From contig OZ244951.1 of assembly GCA_965222315.1 (NCBI GenBank), positions 992,001-1,056,000 on the forward strand: a stretch of DNA of 64,000 nt. The letters run 5' to 3'. The position numbers and the translations under genes were made by a program. The notes below the pieces were generated by a model that was not told the origin of the DNA, ran no database searches, and saw only the letters and a program-made list of their open reading frames with translations. This document shows positions 18,444-27,605 of the stretch, one piece after another. The DNA is from JACKII01 sp965222315 (GTDB lineage Bacteria > Pseudomonadota > Alphaproteobacteria > Bin95). Within the stretch, counting starts at the first letter, position 1. Each line of letters begins with the position of its first letter.

Positions 18444-19796
18444 ATGCAGCGCTATACTTTCGCTCTCGTTGTCGTTTGCGTCTTCGCCATCTTTGCGGTT
18501 TTCCTGTTAAAACCTGACCCGGCCACCAAACTTGAAGCCGAGCTCGCTCGTATGGCGCCAGATGAAGCCCTTGCGCAGCTTGATGCGCTGAAGGGCGACA
18601 TCGCCTTTACCGAAAACCTGCAGTTGATGCACGCTCGGTTGGCAGCTTCGGCAGGTAATTTTGAGACCGCTCAGACCGCCTACGGTCAAGTCATCGACAT
18701 GGGTGGCCCGACTTCCCAGATGCTTGATGAGCTTGCGGAAGTCGCTGTGCTGGCTGGCGATCTTGGCAGGGCGGTCAATTATAAGGCGCAAGCTCAGGCG
18801 CTTAGCCCCAATGCCGAACGGCGGCAGACCTTGGGCTACTGGTACCGCTTGCTTGGCGATGATGTCAGAGAGACCGAGCTTCTTTCGGCAACCGTGCCGC
18901 GCCGCCTGACTACGTTTGAGCGAGAGCGTCTGGGCGAGCTTTATCTCGATGCTGGCAATGTTGATGCCTACCGCAAATTGCTTACGGCAATATCGGAGTC
19001 CAATGATAATGACGCGCCTTTGGCGCGCCGGCAACTTCTCGAACTTAACATTGAGGCCGGTGAGCCGGATGTGGCGCTCCAGCAAGCGCTCGACTGGCTT
19101 ACTGCCGCACCACACGATGGCGATGGACTTGAGGTAAGCTTGAAGACGTTCGTCGGACGTGGCGCACTCGATGCGGCGGTTGAGCTGGCAATACGCGCTA
19201 ACGAGATCAATGCGGAGTTGGGCGCCGTCACGGCAACGGTTTTCATTGGCACTGGCCATGGTGGCGTCGGCCGCCGCATGTTGGCGCTGTGGCTCGCCAG
19301 CGATCCCGCCCTCGATAACAAAGACTGGCAAGTACTCATTCGGATCATTGGCCAAACCGGCGACCTGAGCGCCCTCCGGCGGGCGCTTGCCCGCGGCGGA
19401 AGCAGGGGAGGGTCGAATGACGTGCGGGCACCGGCTGCTGCCTTTCTACAAATCTTGCGCTACCAAGGTGCTCGTGCTTTGTCACCCTATCAAAGTATGA
19501 TGACGAGCAAAACATTCGAAGACGTGCCGCTGGTCGGAGCGGCGTGGTATGGGTGGCGCCGGCAACCGCAAGAGACTTACGCCTACCTGCTGTCCGCTGC
19601 AGCGGGGCCTCTAACTGACTGGGACCGCGCTATTTGGATGTTAGTTGCCAGTGACCTGCGCGGCACGCCGTTTTATCGGGAATTGTTGGCTGGTGCGCCG
19701 GACGATGCTGGGTTGCGCGAACTCCTTCACCGCGGTATCCGCCCGCCCGTGCCTATTCCTTCCCGTGCAGGGCAATCGGCGCCCACAAGCGATTGA
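18444..19796 (+). CDS. PelB-like TPR protein without a beta-barrel
   Basis: 450 residues from the ATG at 18444, eight bases after the preceding stop. The N-terminal membrane anchor (LVVVCVFAIFAVFLL) is followed by tetratricopeptide-like helical pairs through most of the chain, for example NFETAQTAYGQVIDMGGP and AGDLGRAVNYKAQAQALSPN. PelB of Pseudomonas has the same order (anchor, periplasmic TPRs) but is about 1190 residues and ends in an outer-membrane barrel. Here nothing barrel-like follows. The TPR part of PelB binds and guides the PelA enzymes, so this may be a stand-alone scaffold. It overlaps the end of the convergent hydrolase gene by 44 bases. The PelB link rests on layout and context. 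Confidence 0.6.
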   Translation: MQRYTFALVVVCVFAIFAVFLLKPDPATKLEAELARMAPDEALAQLDALKGDIAFTENLQLMHARLAASAGNFETAQTAYGQVIDMGGPTSQMLDELAEVAVLAGDLGRAVNYKAQAQALSPNAERRQTLGYWYRLLGDDVRETELLSATVPRRLTTFERERLGELYLDAGNVDAYRKLLTAISESNDNDAPLARRQLLELNIEAGEPDVALQQALDWLTAAPHDGDGLEVSLKTFVGRGALDAAVELAIRANEINAELGAVTATVFIGTGHGGVGRRMLALWLASDPALDNKDWQVLIRIIGQTGDLSALRRALARGGSRGGSNDVRAPAAAFLQILRYQGARALSPYQSMMTSKTFEDVPLVGAAWYGWRRQPQETYAYLLSAAAGPLTDWDRAIWMLVASDLRGTPFYRELLAGAPDDAGLRELLHRGIRPPVPIPSRAGQSAPTSD

Positions 19797-20937
19797 AGCT
19801 GTGATCCTCGACAAGATAAGGATAGAAACCGGTGATTTGCGCCTCTTTCGCCAGAGTCTGACGCAGGTCGGTGAAATCCTCGGTGCCAGCGCGCGACACC
19901 ACGTCCAGGGTCAAGACTTTTAGGCCGTAGTCGAGAAAATCACTCTTCACTACAACGCGGGTACTGGGGTTTGCCATTGGTGACAGGACGTTCTCGACCG
20001 TAACTGCGTCGATAGCATCGCGGTAACTGTCGAACACAGACTTAGTGCTATTATCCGTCAATGCCTCAGCCGCGTCGCGGCCGATAAAGACGCCATTGTT
20101 GGCAAAGACTAAGGCGTTACAGTTCCATTCCCGCACACGCTCGGCGATCGCGACCACCAGTTCCATCATCGCCCGGGCGAGGCCAGGCGCGTCCCGCGGC
20201 CCCTCTGGCCACCCTGAACGGGGCCAGCGCAAATTGGTGCCTTTTGCGTATGAGTAGTAGTGCAGCACGTCATCCAGAAACAGACCGTCAATACCCGACT
20301 CCATCAACCGGTCGACCCGCGCCAATATCACGTCGCGCCAGGCTGGCATCCAATAGGCGGCCAGGTGGTCGCCGTGACCAGCGTGTGGTCCGTACCACTG
20401 AGGCAGCTCCACACTATCGTCCGGCACGCTCTGCATCACGAAGTCGATCCAGTAATCGCGATAGTTCTCAATCTCGCTGACGTTCAAATAGCCCAACACC
20501 GGACGCTCACCATCGCGCGAGATTATGGCGATTTCGTCGGAAGTGAAGAACACTTCTCTCCCCGATTCGCTATGCAGCGCACCTACCTTCGCTACCTCGA
20601 TGATAAGGAGCCCATGTGGCTGCTCGGTCAGTCCCTCAGCGGTGTAGTCTTCGCCCCAGTATTGCACGCCGAAACCACCTGCCAGGGCTCGGGTAAGATG
20701 CATAAAGCGCCTGCGGCTGGCGCTTGGCTTGCATGGTATTCCTGAGGGCTCCAATTTGTTTGCAACTGCTACTCCGTCAACCGCTGCAACCTCGGGAGCA
20801 GGGGCTTCAGCCAGAACTCCTTGTGTCGCGGGTGCCTCCTGCGCACCGGCATCCTGAAGCAGCACCAGCGCGCCGGCACACATCGCAAGCATCCAAACCA
20901 ACAGCCCCATCATTGTAGCCTGCGTCTCGATCGTCAT
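19753..20937 (-). CDS. PelA-hydrolase-like GH114/GH166 glycoside hydrolase
   Basis: 394 residues; the ATG at 20937 has an AAAGGAGA site 5 bases upstream. A signal anchor (MMGLLVWMLAMCAGALVLLQ) is followed by a low-complexity stretch to about residue 70. The TIM-barrel domain shows the GH114-type blocks LGYLNVSEIENYRDYW (near residue 147), GIDGLFLDDVLHYY (near 216) and a late VLTLDVVS strand. The conserved acidic residues in the first two blocks fit the catalytic positions of endo-alpha-1,4-polygalactosaminidases and of the PelA hydrolase. In PelA this domain is fused to the deacetylase; here it is a separate, oppositely oriented gene. Likely periplasmic, trimming the amino-sugar polymer. Confidence 0.8.
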   Translation of the reverse strand: MTIETQATMMGLLVWMLAMCAGALVLLQDAGAQEAPATQGVLAEAPAPEVAAVDGVAVANKLEPSGIPCKPSASRRRFMHLTRALAGGFGVQYWGEDYTAEGLTEQPHGLLIIEVAKVGALHSESGREVFFTSDEIAIISRDGERPVLGYLNVSEIENYRDYWIDFVMQSVPDDSVELPQWYGPHAGHGDHLAAYWMPAWRDVILARVDRLMESGIDGLFLDDVLHYYSYAKGTNLRWPRSGWPEGPRDAPGLARAMMELVVAIAERVREWNCNALVFANNGVFIGRDAAEALTDNSTKSVFDSYRDAIDAVTVENVLSPMANPSTRVVVKSDFLDYGLKVLTLDVVSRAGTEDFTDLRQTLAKEAQITGFYPYLVEDHSFNRLWAPIALHGKE

Positions 20938-21167
20938 CTTACTCTCCTTTAGAAGACCGCTGCTGGTCCCAATCTGCAATTCCCGGCGAAACGGCATCCA
21001 AGGCCGCCGCTGGATGATAGAGCGTGGTGGGCTCGGGCACCGCGGCACCTATGAGGGTACCGCAACGTCCAACTGCGTTGCGAGGTTCACGACGGCGGTG
21101 AAAAGAATGCAGGCGCGTCCGCGTCTTGCATATTGGCCTCTGTTTGCGTGGTTCGGTTGCTCGGTGG

Positions 21168-22994
21168 TCACTCGACGGTCACCGATTTTGCGAGGTTTCG
21201 GGGCTGGTCCACGTCGGTCCCGCGCGTAATGGCAGCGTGATAGGCAAGGAACTGGATCGCTACGGCGTAAGAGAAGGGCTCAATCAGCGCATCGGCATCG
21301 GGGAGCGCGACGCAGCGCCAGGCGGCATCCCCGAAATCACGGCAGGCGGTGGCGCTGCCGATGACCGCAACTCTGCCCTTGCGCGCGACCACCTCGCGCA
21401 GGTTCGACAGTGTCTTGTCCATCAACTCGCCAGCCGGCACGAGGGCGATTACCGGCGTCGCCTCATCAACGAGCGCGATGGGTCCGTGCTTAATCTCGCC
21501 TGCTGCGTAGCCTTCGGCGTGAATGTAGGTGATCTCCTTCAGTTTGAGAGCACCTTCGAGCGCCAGCGGGAACATCATTCCCCGGCCGAGGAAGAGCACG
21601 CTGCTCGCGACCGAAATCTCCGCCGCGAGGTCAGCGAAGTGAGGTTCAAGCGCAATTGTTTCGGCCATCACCCGTGGCACGCTTGAAAGCGTCTTGATTG
21701 CCGCTTCTTCATCGTCTGCGTCTAGCATCCCGCGTCGGCGGGCCACCATCAATGTGAATGCCGCAAGACATATCATCTGGGCCGTGAAGGCCTTGGTCGA
21801 GGCGACGCCGATCTCGGGTCCGGCATGGGTCGCCAGGACCACATCAGCCTCCCGGGCGATTGTTGACGTGGTGACGTTGACAAGCGCGAGTATCTTTTGG
21901 CCCGCAGCCTTGGCATAGCGCAGCGCCGCCAACGTATCAGCGGTTTCGCCGGATTGACTGATCACCATGGTCAAGTCGCCCGCAGAAAGTGGCGGCTCGC
22001 GGTAGCGGAACTCCGATGCGACCTCAATTTCGACCGGAAGCCGCGCTAGTTTCTCTATCCAAATTTTGGCCACGTGACCGGCCAGATAGGCCGTGCCGCA
22101 GGCGACAATGGTGAGGCGGCTTACTGTAGACCAGTCAATCGCTTCGGCCGCCGATCTGACCTGGCTGCGATCGGCCGAGGTCCACGCGCCAAGCGCCCGC
22201 GCCGCGACAGTCGGCTGTTCACTGATCTCCTTTGCCATGAAGTGGCGGTGTTCGCCCTTGTCAGCAAGGAGGCTTTCCAGCGGCACCGTCTGAACTGGCC
22301 GCTCGACCAGGGACCCCGAGGCATCGTGGATACCCACCCCGCTCCGCGTCACGACTGCCCAGTCTCCGTCCTCCAGGTAGCATATCCGGTTGGTCATCGG
22401 CGCCAATGCAATGGCATCCGAGCCGACGAAAACCTCGCTTTCTCCGAAGCCGATGACCAATGGCGAACCGCGCCGCGCGCAGATCAGCATGTCAGGTGCG
22501 TTCTCAAACAGGAAGCAGAGCGCATACGCGCCTTTAAGCCTTGCCAAGGTTTCCTTCGCTGCTTCTTCGTGGCCAAGACCGAGCCGGAGCAGTGCAGCGC
22601 AGAGCGTCGCGATGACCTCGCTATCAGTCTCGGACTCGAACGTAGCGCCTGCCGCAGCCAACTCCGATCTCAGTGTTTGGTAGTTCTCAATGATCCCATT
22701 GTGTACCACGCACACCGGTCCTGAGCGGTGCGGATGGGCGTTCGACTCGGTCGGGCTGCCGTGGGTTGCCCATCGTGTATGACCGATGCCGCTGCTGCCA
22801 GGGAGTGGATTCTGGTCGAGTAGGTCAATCAAGGCTGCAAGTTTGCCCTGAGCACGCCGCCGATTAAGGTGGCCGCAATCGACAGCTCCCACACCGGCGC
22901 TATCATAGCCGCGGTACTCAAGCCGCCGTAACGCATCAACCACGATCGGGATTGCCGGTCTTTCGTTGGCCAGGACGCCGATGATACCGCACAT
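21168..22994 (-). CDS. glmS: Glutamine--fructose-6-phosphate aminotransferase
   Basis: 608 residues, the standard GlmS length. The ATG at 22994 gives MCGIIGV, whose Cys2 is the glutaminase nucleophile, and a GGAGGGG site stands upstream. The N-terminal glutaminase domain has GHTRWATHG and HNGIIENY. Two SIS domains follow, with ISQSGETADTLAALRYAK and LGRGMMFPLALEGALKLKEI, and the end reads DQPRNLAKSVTVE. The enzyme makes glucosamine-6-phosphate from fructose-6-phosphate and glutamine, the entry to UDP-GlcNAc. Its place inside the Pel-like region suggests a dedicated supply of amino-sugar precursor, although it could also be the sole chromosomal copy. No glmS ribozyme was recognised upstream. 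Confidence 0.97.
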   Translation of the reverse strand: MCGIIGVLANERPAIPIVVDALRRLEYRGYDSAGVGAVDCGHLNRRRAQGKLAALIDLLDQNPLPGSSGIGHTRWATHGSPTESNAHPHRSGPVCVVHNGIIENYQTLRSELAAAGATFESETDSEVIATLCAALLRLGLGHEEAAKETLARLKGAYALCFLFENAPDMLICARRGSPLVIGFGESEVFVGSDAIALAPMTNRICYLEDGDWAVVTRSGVGIHDASGSLVERPVQTVPLESLLADKGEHRHFMAKEISEQPTVAARALGAWTSADRSQVRSAAEAIDWSTVSRLTIVACGTAYLAGHVAKIWIEKLARLPVEIEVASEFRYREPPLSAGDLTMVISQSGETADTLAALRYAKAAGQKILALVNVTTSTIAREADVVLATHAGPEIGVASTKAFTAQMICLAAFTLMVARRRGMLDADDEEAAIKTLSSVPRVMAETIALEPHFADLAAEISVASSVLFLGRGMMFPLALEGALKLKEITYIHAEGYAAGEIKHGPIALVDEATPVIALVPAGELMDKTLSNLREVVARKGRVAVIGSATACRDFGDAAWRCVALPDADALIEPFSYAVAIQFLAYHAAITRGTDVDQPRNLAKSVTVE

Positions 22995-23118
22995 GATCGC
23001 TGCTTCCCCTCCAGTATAGCTATCCCGGAAACCGCATCTGCGGGCTGCGGGCACCGAATATCTTGAAGGCCATTCCGGATTTCCCTTTCCTGCGACGCCT
23101 GATTAAATCGGCAAGTGG

Positions 23119-26100
23119 CTAGGCAATCAGAAGCGGATCGACAACGAAGATGTAATTGACGTCAAGCTGAGCAGCGCTGATGCCGGAGAGCTGAACGCTT
23201 CCGCCCTGGTAGGTCAGAGTGGCTCCACCGGAACTGTCGAAAAAACCGTCCAAAACATCGGCGGCTAGGGCATAGCCTACGTCCTCGAACTCCAGGATGT
23301 CGGCGCCGACGACGAAATCGTCGATCGTATCGTCACCGTCGCCGCCTCGGAAGACAAAGGTATTCTGTCCGCCTTGACCGCTAAGAATGTCATTACCGCT
23401 GCCGCCCTCCAGCCGGTCATCTCCGAGACCGCCTTCCAGGGTGTCGTCGCCCAGCCCGCCAAGCAGCAGGTCGTTGCCCTCCTGGCCGCGAACCGTGTCG
23501 GCGTTGCTGCCGCCGATCAAGATGTCGTCCGTAGCGCCACCGTTCAGGGCGGTGGTAGCCGCCTCCATGTCGAGCGCAACGCTGTGTTGCCCGCCAGCGT
23601 TAAAGCTGAGCACCAGATCGCCATCGACCGCAAAGCGGGCGAAGTCAGCGCCGGTGACAGCGACCGTCTGGCTGCCTTGGGTTTGAAGTCCGATGTGTAC
23701 GTCGCTCTGGCCGTCGAAGTCGAAATTCAGATCGGTGCCGTCGCCCGACAGCAAGATCAAATCGTTGCGCTGCCCCAGATCGTTAACATGAGTGACGTCG
23801 GCAGGCGTCGTGCCGAGCACGATCTCAAAGGTTCCGCCGGTCTGCGGCAGGAAAACGCTGGTATCATCGTAAGCGTACCATCCCGTGACGCTGTCGATTG
23901 TGCCCTCGCTGCTAACGTCCAGCGCAAAGCGCCCGGCGTCGGAAGACGTGACAGAGGCGGTGAGAATGTTCCCCGACCGCGACGTGGTAAGGCTCGATGT
24001 CCCAAAGCTCGCGATACGATCCGCCAGATCGGCTCCGGTGACAAATTCTGCGCCGTCTGTCGCGGCCTGCCCAATCAGTGCCTCGAACATCTGAAGCGTG
24101 TAGTTGGTGGGGTCGCCGATATCCCAATTCGTCGGGCCGTAATCGTGCCAGGGAAACGCAATGATCGGCGCGGTCGCATTGCTGGTGATCTCAGCGTACT
24201 CGTCCAGCCAAACCGCGGCCGCCTCCGCCGGTGTCAATCCCTGGAACCCGATCAGCGAAAAGTCGAAGCTCATGTTGGGGGCTAGGTATACCGCCCCTGT
24301 CTCACTCGGCGTCACAAAGCCGAAGGCGCCTGGATAGCCCGCGCCGGTGCCGGAGAAACCTCCCGAGAGATAGTCGTAAAAGCGGATTATCTCGCGTGTC
24401 GTGTCGATATTCTCTGGCGCGCCAGGCACTGCTGCGCCTGCCACATTGATGCCGAGTTCATGCTCGATTATCAGTTTGGAGGTCTCGAACTGAAAGCGGT
24501 ACGAGGAGAAGAGAAGATCCTGCTCCGCCTGTGTCAGCGTGGAGGGATCGACCGCGTTCGGATTGCGCGGGTCCACCAGGGCGACCAGCGCTAGAATTTC
24601 CGGCGTGTCGGGCAGGAGCTCGTTGGTATCATGTGGATGAGTGTAGGAGTGCGAGCCGATCTCGCTCTCCAATGCGAGGATCGCGTCGTAGTATGGCTTC
24701 GAGACAGTCCAGTCAGTGTACTGATCGGGCGGGTTCGCGCCGATGTCGATGTAGTATGAGCCGACAAAGCCCCAGGTGTCGTACCAGTTCTGGATGATTG
24801 GCAGCATCGCGTCGTAAATGCTTGGGTCCTGCTCAATGACGTCCCACGACTCCTGCGCCTGATCCATATCGTTGCGCGAGTAGAACAGCGACGAACCGCG
24901 GGTTATCAGCAGCGACACGTCCGGCGCGTTGTCTGTCGATACCCAGTCAATTGCCTCGCCAAGGATGTTGTTGTTGCCGATGATCGCGTCCGTGGCGAAG
25001 TGGACGTTGCGCGCCACGTTCTGGGTCGCAATCACCGCGTCAAGGGTCGCTGTCCCGCCGGTAGGGGTGGTTACAACTTGGTCGAACAGTACCTGACCAG
25101 CCCCGGTCGTGTCAGTGAAGTTTAAGTAGGAGAGGTTGTCGTAGGCGCCCACAAGCTGGCCGTTGGTATAGCCGTTGAGGATAGGGTGCCCCGCCCCCGT
25201 GGCGACCAAGTCTACCCCATCGGTCTGCCCGAAACCCTCTAGCGTGACACCGAGAAGCGACGACATCCGCGCATACGAGTTTCCAGGAAGCGCCGCGCCG
25301 GTCTCGTCATTGGTCAGGAAATTGCCCGCAGCGATCAGGCCGACCCCGTAATTGCTCTGAGCGTCGGCAAGACTGGTTGCGATGGCGTCGACTTCAGCAC
25401 TCTTGACATGGCTGAACCCGGGAAAGACCAAAGCATCGTACTGGGCCAGGTTCGCCGGGTCGATGAGGTCTCCCTCGGTCAGCAGATCGAACGGGATGCC
25501 GGCCTGCATCGCCTGGTTCTGCATCGACATGAACAACTGGCCGTAGTTCGTTATGTTGTAATAGTTTGCCGCGGTGGTGTCGGAATAAACAATGCCGATC
25601 CTGAGTTGCGGGTCGTCGACCGGTCCGCCGGTCGGTGCCGGGTGGATCACCAGGTTTGCCCCGGCATACGAGTCGGGCATGAAGATGTGCTCGTTAACAT
25701 CGGCCAGAACTCGAACTGAGGTGGGGGTGCCGGCCATCAGCCCTTGCGGCAGCGCCACCTCCAAGCCTGACCCATCCGCTGCGAGGCTGAAGTCGAGATC
25801 GGCGACAAAGGTCGCACCGGCGCCGCCGGAATAAAGCTTGGCGACACCGTCCACACCGATGTTGATGTTGTACTCTGCGCCGCCGGCCCAGCCCCAGATC
25901 TGGTGGCCGGTAGCAGTGTCGCGGTCGGTGTCGATCCAAATCGTGGTGTTGGCGCCGATCGCCGCAAGCTCGCTCTCGATCGCCAAAACGAACACGTCGC
26001 CCAGTGTGGCGTCCTGCTCGATCGCGCCGTAGAGCCGATAACCCCCAGGTTGCTGCCCGGCGCCGGTCTCGAACAGAAGCTCTGAGCCGAGCCACTCTCC

Positions 26101-27135
26101 GGGATCAATCACCCCGTCGAGCGTCTTTCCGCCGGCTACGACTATTGGCACGGACCCTATGATAAAGTTGGCAAGCGCGTAATCGTTCGGCAGGTACACA
26201 CTGTCGTTGACGTCGCTATAGATGCGAACCGCATTGGGCGATCCCATCAGCGAGCCGTCGATGGCGAGCTCGAGCGTGGCGCCGTCTGTGGACAGGGCGT
26301 AGTCGATGTCGCCAATCAGCGTCTGGCCCGCCGCCCCGGAATAGAGCCGCGCTACGCCATCAGCCCCGAAGTTGACGTTGTACTCCGCGCCGCCGGACCA
26401 TCCCCAAATCAGATGACCGCTCGCCCGGTCGAGATCGGAGTCGATCCAGATTGTGGTATTCGCGCCAATGGACAGGCCGTCGGTGGTGATCGCGACCGTG
26501 TAGACGCCGCCTTGCAGATCGCCGTAGATGGCATAGCCCGGCATGCCGGTTCCAGGCCCGTCGAGCCGCGCCGACGCTGCCCATTCGCCAATATCGCCGT
26601 CGAGCGTCTTCCCGCCGGCGACCACCGGCGGCACGTCGTCTATGATAAAGTTGGCAAGCGCGTAGTCATTCGGCAGGTAGACACTATCGTTGACATCGCT
26701 ATAGACGCGGATCGCGTTGGGCGATCCCATGAGCGAGGCGTCGATGGCTAGTTCGAGCGTGGCGCCGTCTGCGGAGAGCGCATAGTCGATATCTCCGACC
26801 AGAGTCTGGCCTGCCGCGCCGGAATAGAGCCGGGCCACGCCATCAGCTCCGAAATTGACGTTGTACTCCGCGCCGTTGGACAGGCCCCAGATCTGATAGC
26901 CGGTCGTTCGGTCTAAATCGGCATCGACCCAGATCGTGGTATTCGGGCCAATGGACAGGCCGTCGGTGGTGATCGCGACCGTGTAGACGCCGCCTTGCAG
27001 ATCGCCGTAGATGGCATAGCCCGGCATGCCGGTTCCAGGCCCGTCGAGCCGCGTTGAGGCTGCCCATTCGCCAATATCGCCGTCGAGCGTCTTTCCACCG
27101 ATGATGATACTCATCTGACCGAACCTGTTCGGCAT
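23119..27135 (-). CDS. RTX protein with three CBM9-like repeats and NodB-type deacetylase domain
   Basis: About 1338 residues. ATGs at 27135 and 27114 are both possible and neither has a strong ribosome binding site. Residues 13-173, 174-334 and 335-500 are three copies of a CBM9/DOMON-like beta domain, each opening GGKTLDG. Near 510 begins a domain starting with LRIGIVYSDTTAANYY. A deacetylase centre follows: SRNDMDQ (near 752), GSHSYTHPHD with HxxxH (near 826) and FPWHDYG (near 993). Residues 1205-1255 carry several glycine-aspartate nonapeptides of the GGLGDDTLE kind, typical of calcium-binding type I secretion substrates. There is no N-terminal signal peptide, as expected. It probably deacetylates the extracellular polymer; the layout recalls CE18 (Agd3-like) enzymes. 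No type I exporter is encoded in the window. Confidence 0.8.
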   Translation of the reverse strand: MPNRFGQMSIIIGGKTLDGDIGEWAASTRLDGPGTGMPGYAIYGDLQGGVYTVAITTDGLSIGPNTTIWVDADLDRTTGYQIWGLSNGAEYNVNFGADGVARLYSGAAGQTLVGDIDYALSADGATLELAIDASLMGSPNAIRVYSDVNDSVYLPNDYALANFIIDDVPPVVAGGKTLDGDIGEWAASARLDGPGTGMPGYAIYGDLQGGVYTVAITTDGLSIGANTTIWIDSDLDRASGHLIWGWSGGAEYNVNFGADGVARLYSGAAGQTLIGDIDYALSTDGATLELAIDGSLMGSPNAVRIYSDVNDSVYLPNDYALANFIIGSVPIVVAGGKTLDGVIDPGEWLGSELLFETGAGQQPGGYRLYGAIEQDATLGDVFVLAIESELAAIGANTTIWIDTDRDTATGHQIWGWAGGAEYNINIGVDGVAKLYSGGAGATFVADLDFSLAADGSGLEVALPQGLMAGTPTSVRVLADVNEHIFMPDSYAGANLVIHPAPTGGPVDDPQLRIGIVYSDTTAANYYNITNYGQLFMSMQNQAMQAGIPFDLLTEGDLIDPANLAQYDALVFPGFSHVKSAEVDAIATSLADAQSNYGVGLIAAGNFLTNDETGAALPGNSYARMSSLLGVTLEGFGQTDGVDLVATGAGHPILNGYTNGQLVGAYDNLSYLNFTDTTGAGQVLFDQVVTTPTGGTATLDAVIATQNVARNVHFATDAIIGNNNILGEAIDWVSTDNAPDVSLLITRGSSLFYSRNDMDQAQESWDVIEQDPSIYDAMLPIIQNWYDTWGFVGSYYIDIGANPPDQYTDWTVSKPYYDAILALESEIGSHSYTHPHDTNELLPDTPEILALVALVDPRNPNAVDPSTLTQAEQDLLFSSYRFQFETSKLIIEHELGINVAGAAVPGAPENIDTTREIIRFYDYLSGGFSGTGAGYPGAFGFVTPSETGAVYLAPNMSFDFSLIGFQGLTPAEAAAVWLDEYAEITSNATAPIIAFPWHDYGPTNWDIGDPTNYTLQMFEALIGQAATDGAEFVTGADLADRIASFGTSSLTTSRSGNILTASVTSSDAGRFALDVSSEGTIDSVTGWYAYDDTSVFLPQTGGTFEIVLGTTPADVTHVNDLGQRNDLILLSGDGTDLNFDFDGQSDVHIGLQTQGSQTVAVTGADFARFAVDGDLVLSFNAGGQHSVALDMEAATTALNGGATDDILIGGSNADTVRGQEGNDLLLGGLGDDTLEGGLGDDRLEGGSGNDILSGQGGQNTFVFRGGDGDDTIDDFVVGADILEFEDVGYALAADVLDGFFDSSGGATLTYQGGSVQLSGISAAQLDVNYIFVVDPLLIA
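26134..27099 (-). repeat. Two near-identical 483-bp tandem repeats inside the RTX gene
   Basis: The segments 26617-27099 and 26134-26616 are direct repeats of exactly 483 bases (161 codons), with long identical stretches, for example around 26452-26560 and 26935-27043. Each encodes one CBM9-like domain. A third, more diverged copy continues from 26133 to about 25640. Confidence 0.9.
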
Positions 27136-27605
27136 GAAGTGATCAGGCAACCCACTGATCTGTCGTTAAGCCGTCCGGCAGATATGCGCATGTTGGTTGA
27201 CTTTCGCTTAAGCAGTGAGCGTCGCAGAGAGTCCCACTTATGCAGACAATTTCTCCCACCTCAGCTTGCCGCGCCAACTAACCTTGCGGCCAGCTAGCCC
27301 AAATAGCTGCCTGGCAATGCTAGCCGGCCTCTTCCTGGCACGCCGGAGTGAGCGAGGTTGATGTCATTGCAACGAAATGATCGGGCGGATGCCCCTTCAC
27401 GTTGGCCATCTCGCGGCGCTGCGGTGGCGTTATTAACGGAGGAACCCACGTCAGACGTTCATGTCTCGAAGATTCATTTCCCCAGACGAAACTTCCCGGC
27501 TTGCGGAGAGGTTGCCCTGGTCGTTTGGACAAGTGGTCAACTTTAGCATGGGGGTTCAGGGTCGCATAAAACTTGTCCTCTGCATAATCCGGCGTGCGAA
27601 CCGCA
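27136..27605. other. Intergenic region upstream of the RTX gene
   Basis: 470 bases in which no gene is supported. Short frames on both strands lack ribosome binding sites and family features. The stretch next to 27135 should hold the RTX gene promoter. The right end (near 27570-27605) looks like the terminal part of the neighbouring IS remnant. Confidence 0.4.

Noticed and set aside
22995..23118. glmS ribozyme upstream of glmS
   Set aside because: The 124 bases do not show the conserved glmS ribozyme core by eye; such ribozymes are typical of Firmicutes.
23119..27135. CRISPR-like repeats
   Set aside because: The repetitive DNA codes for protein repeats (CBM9-like and RTX) of long or irregular period; no short spaced direct repeats occur anywhere in the window.
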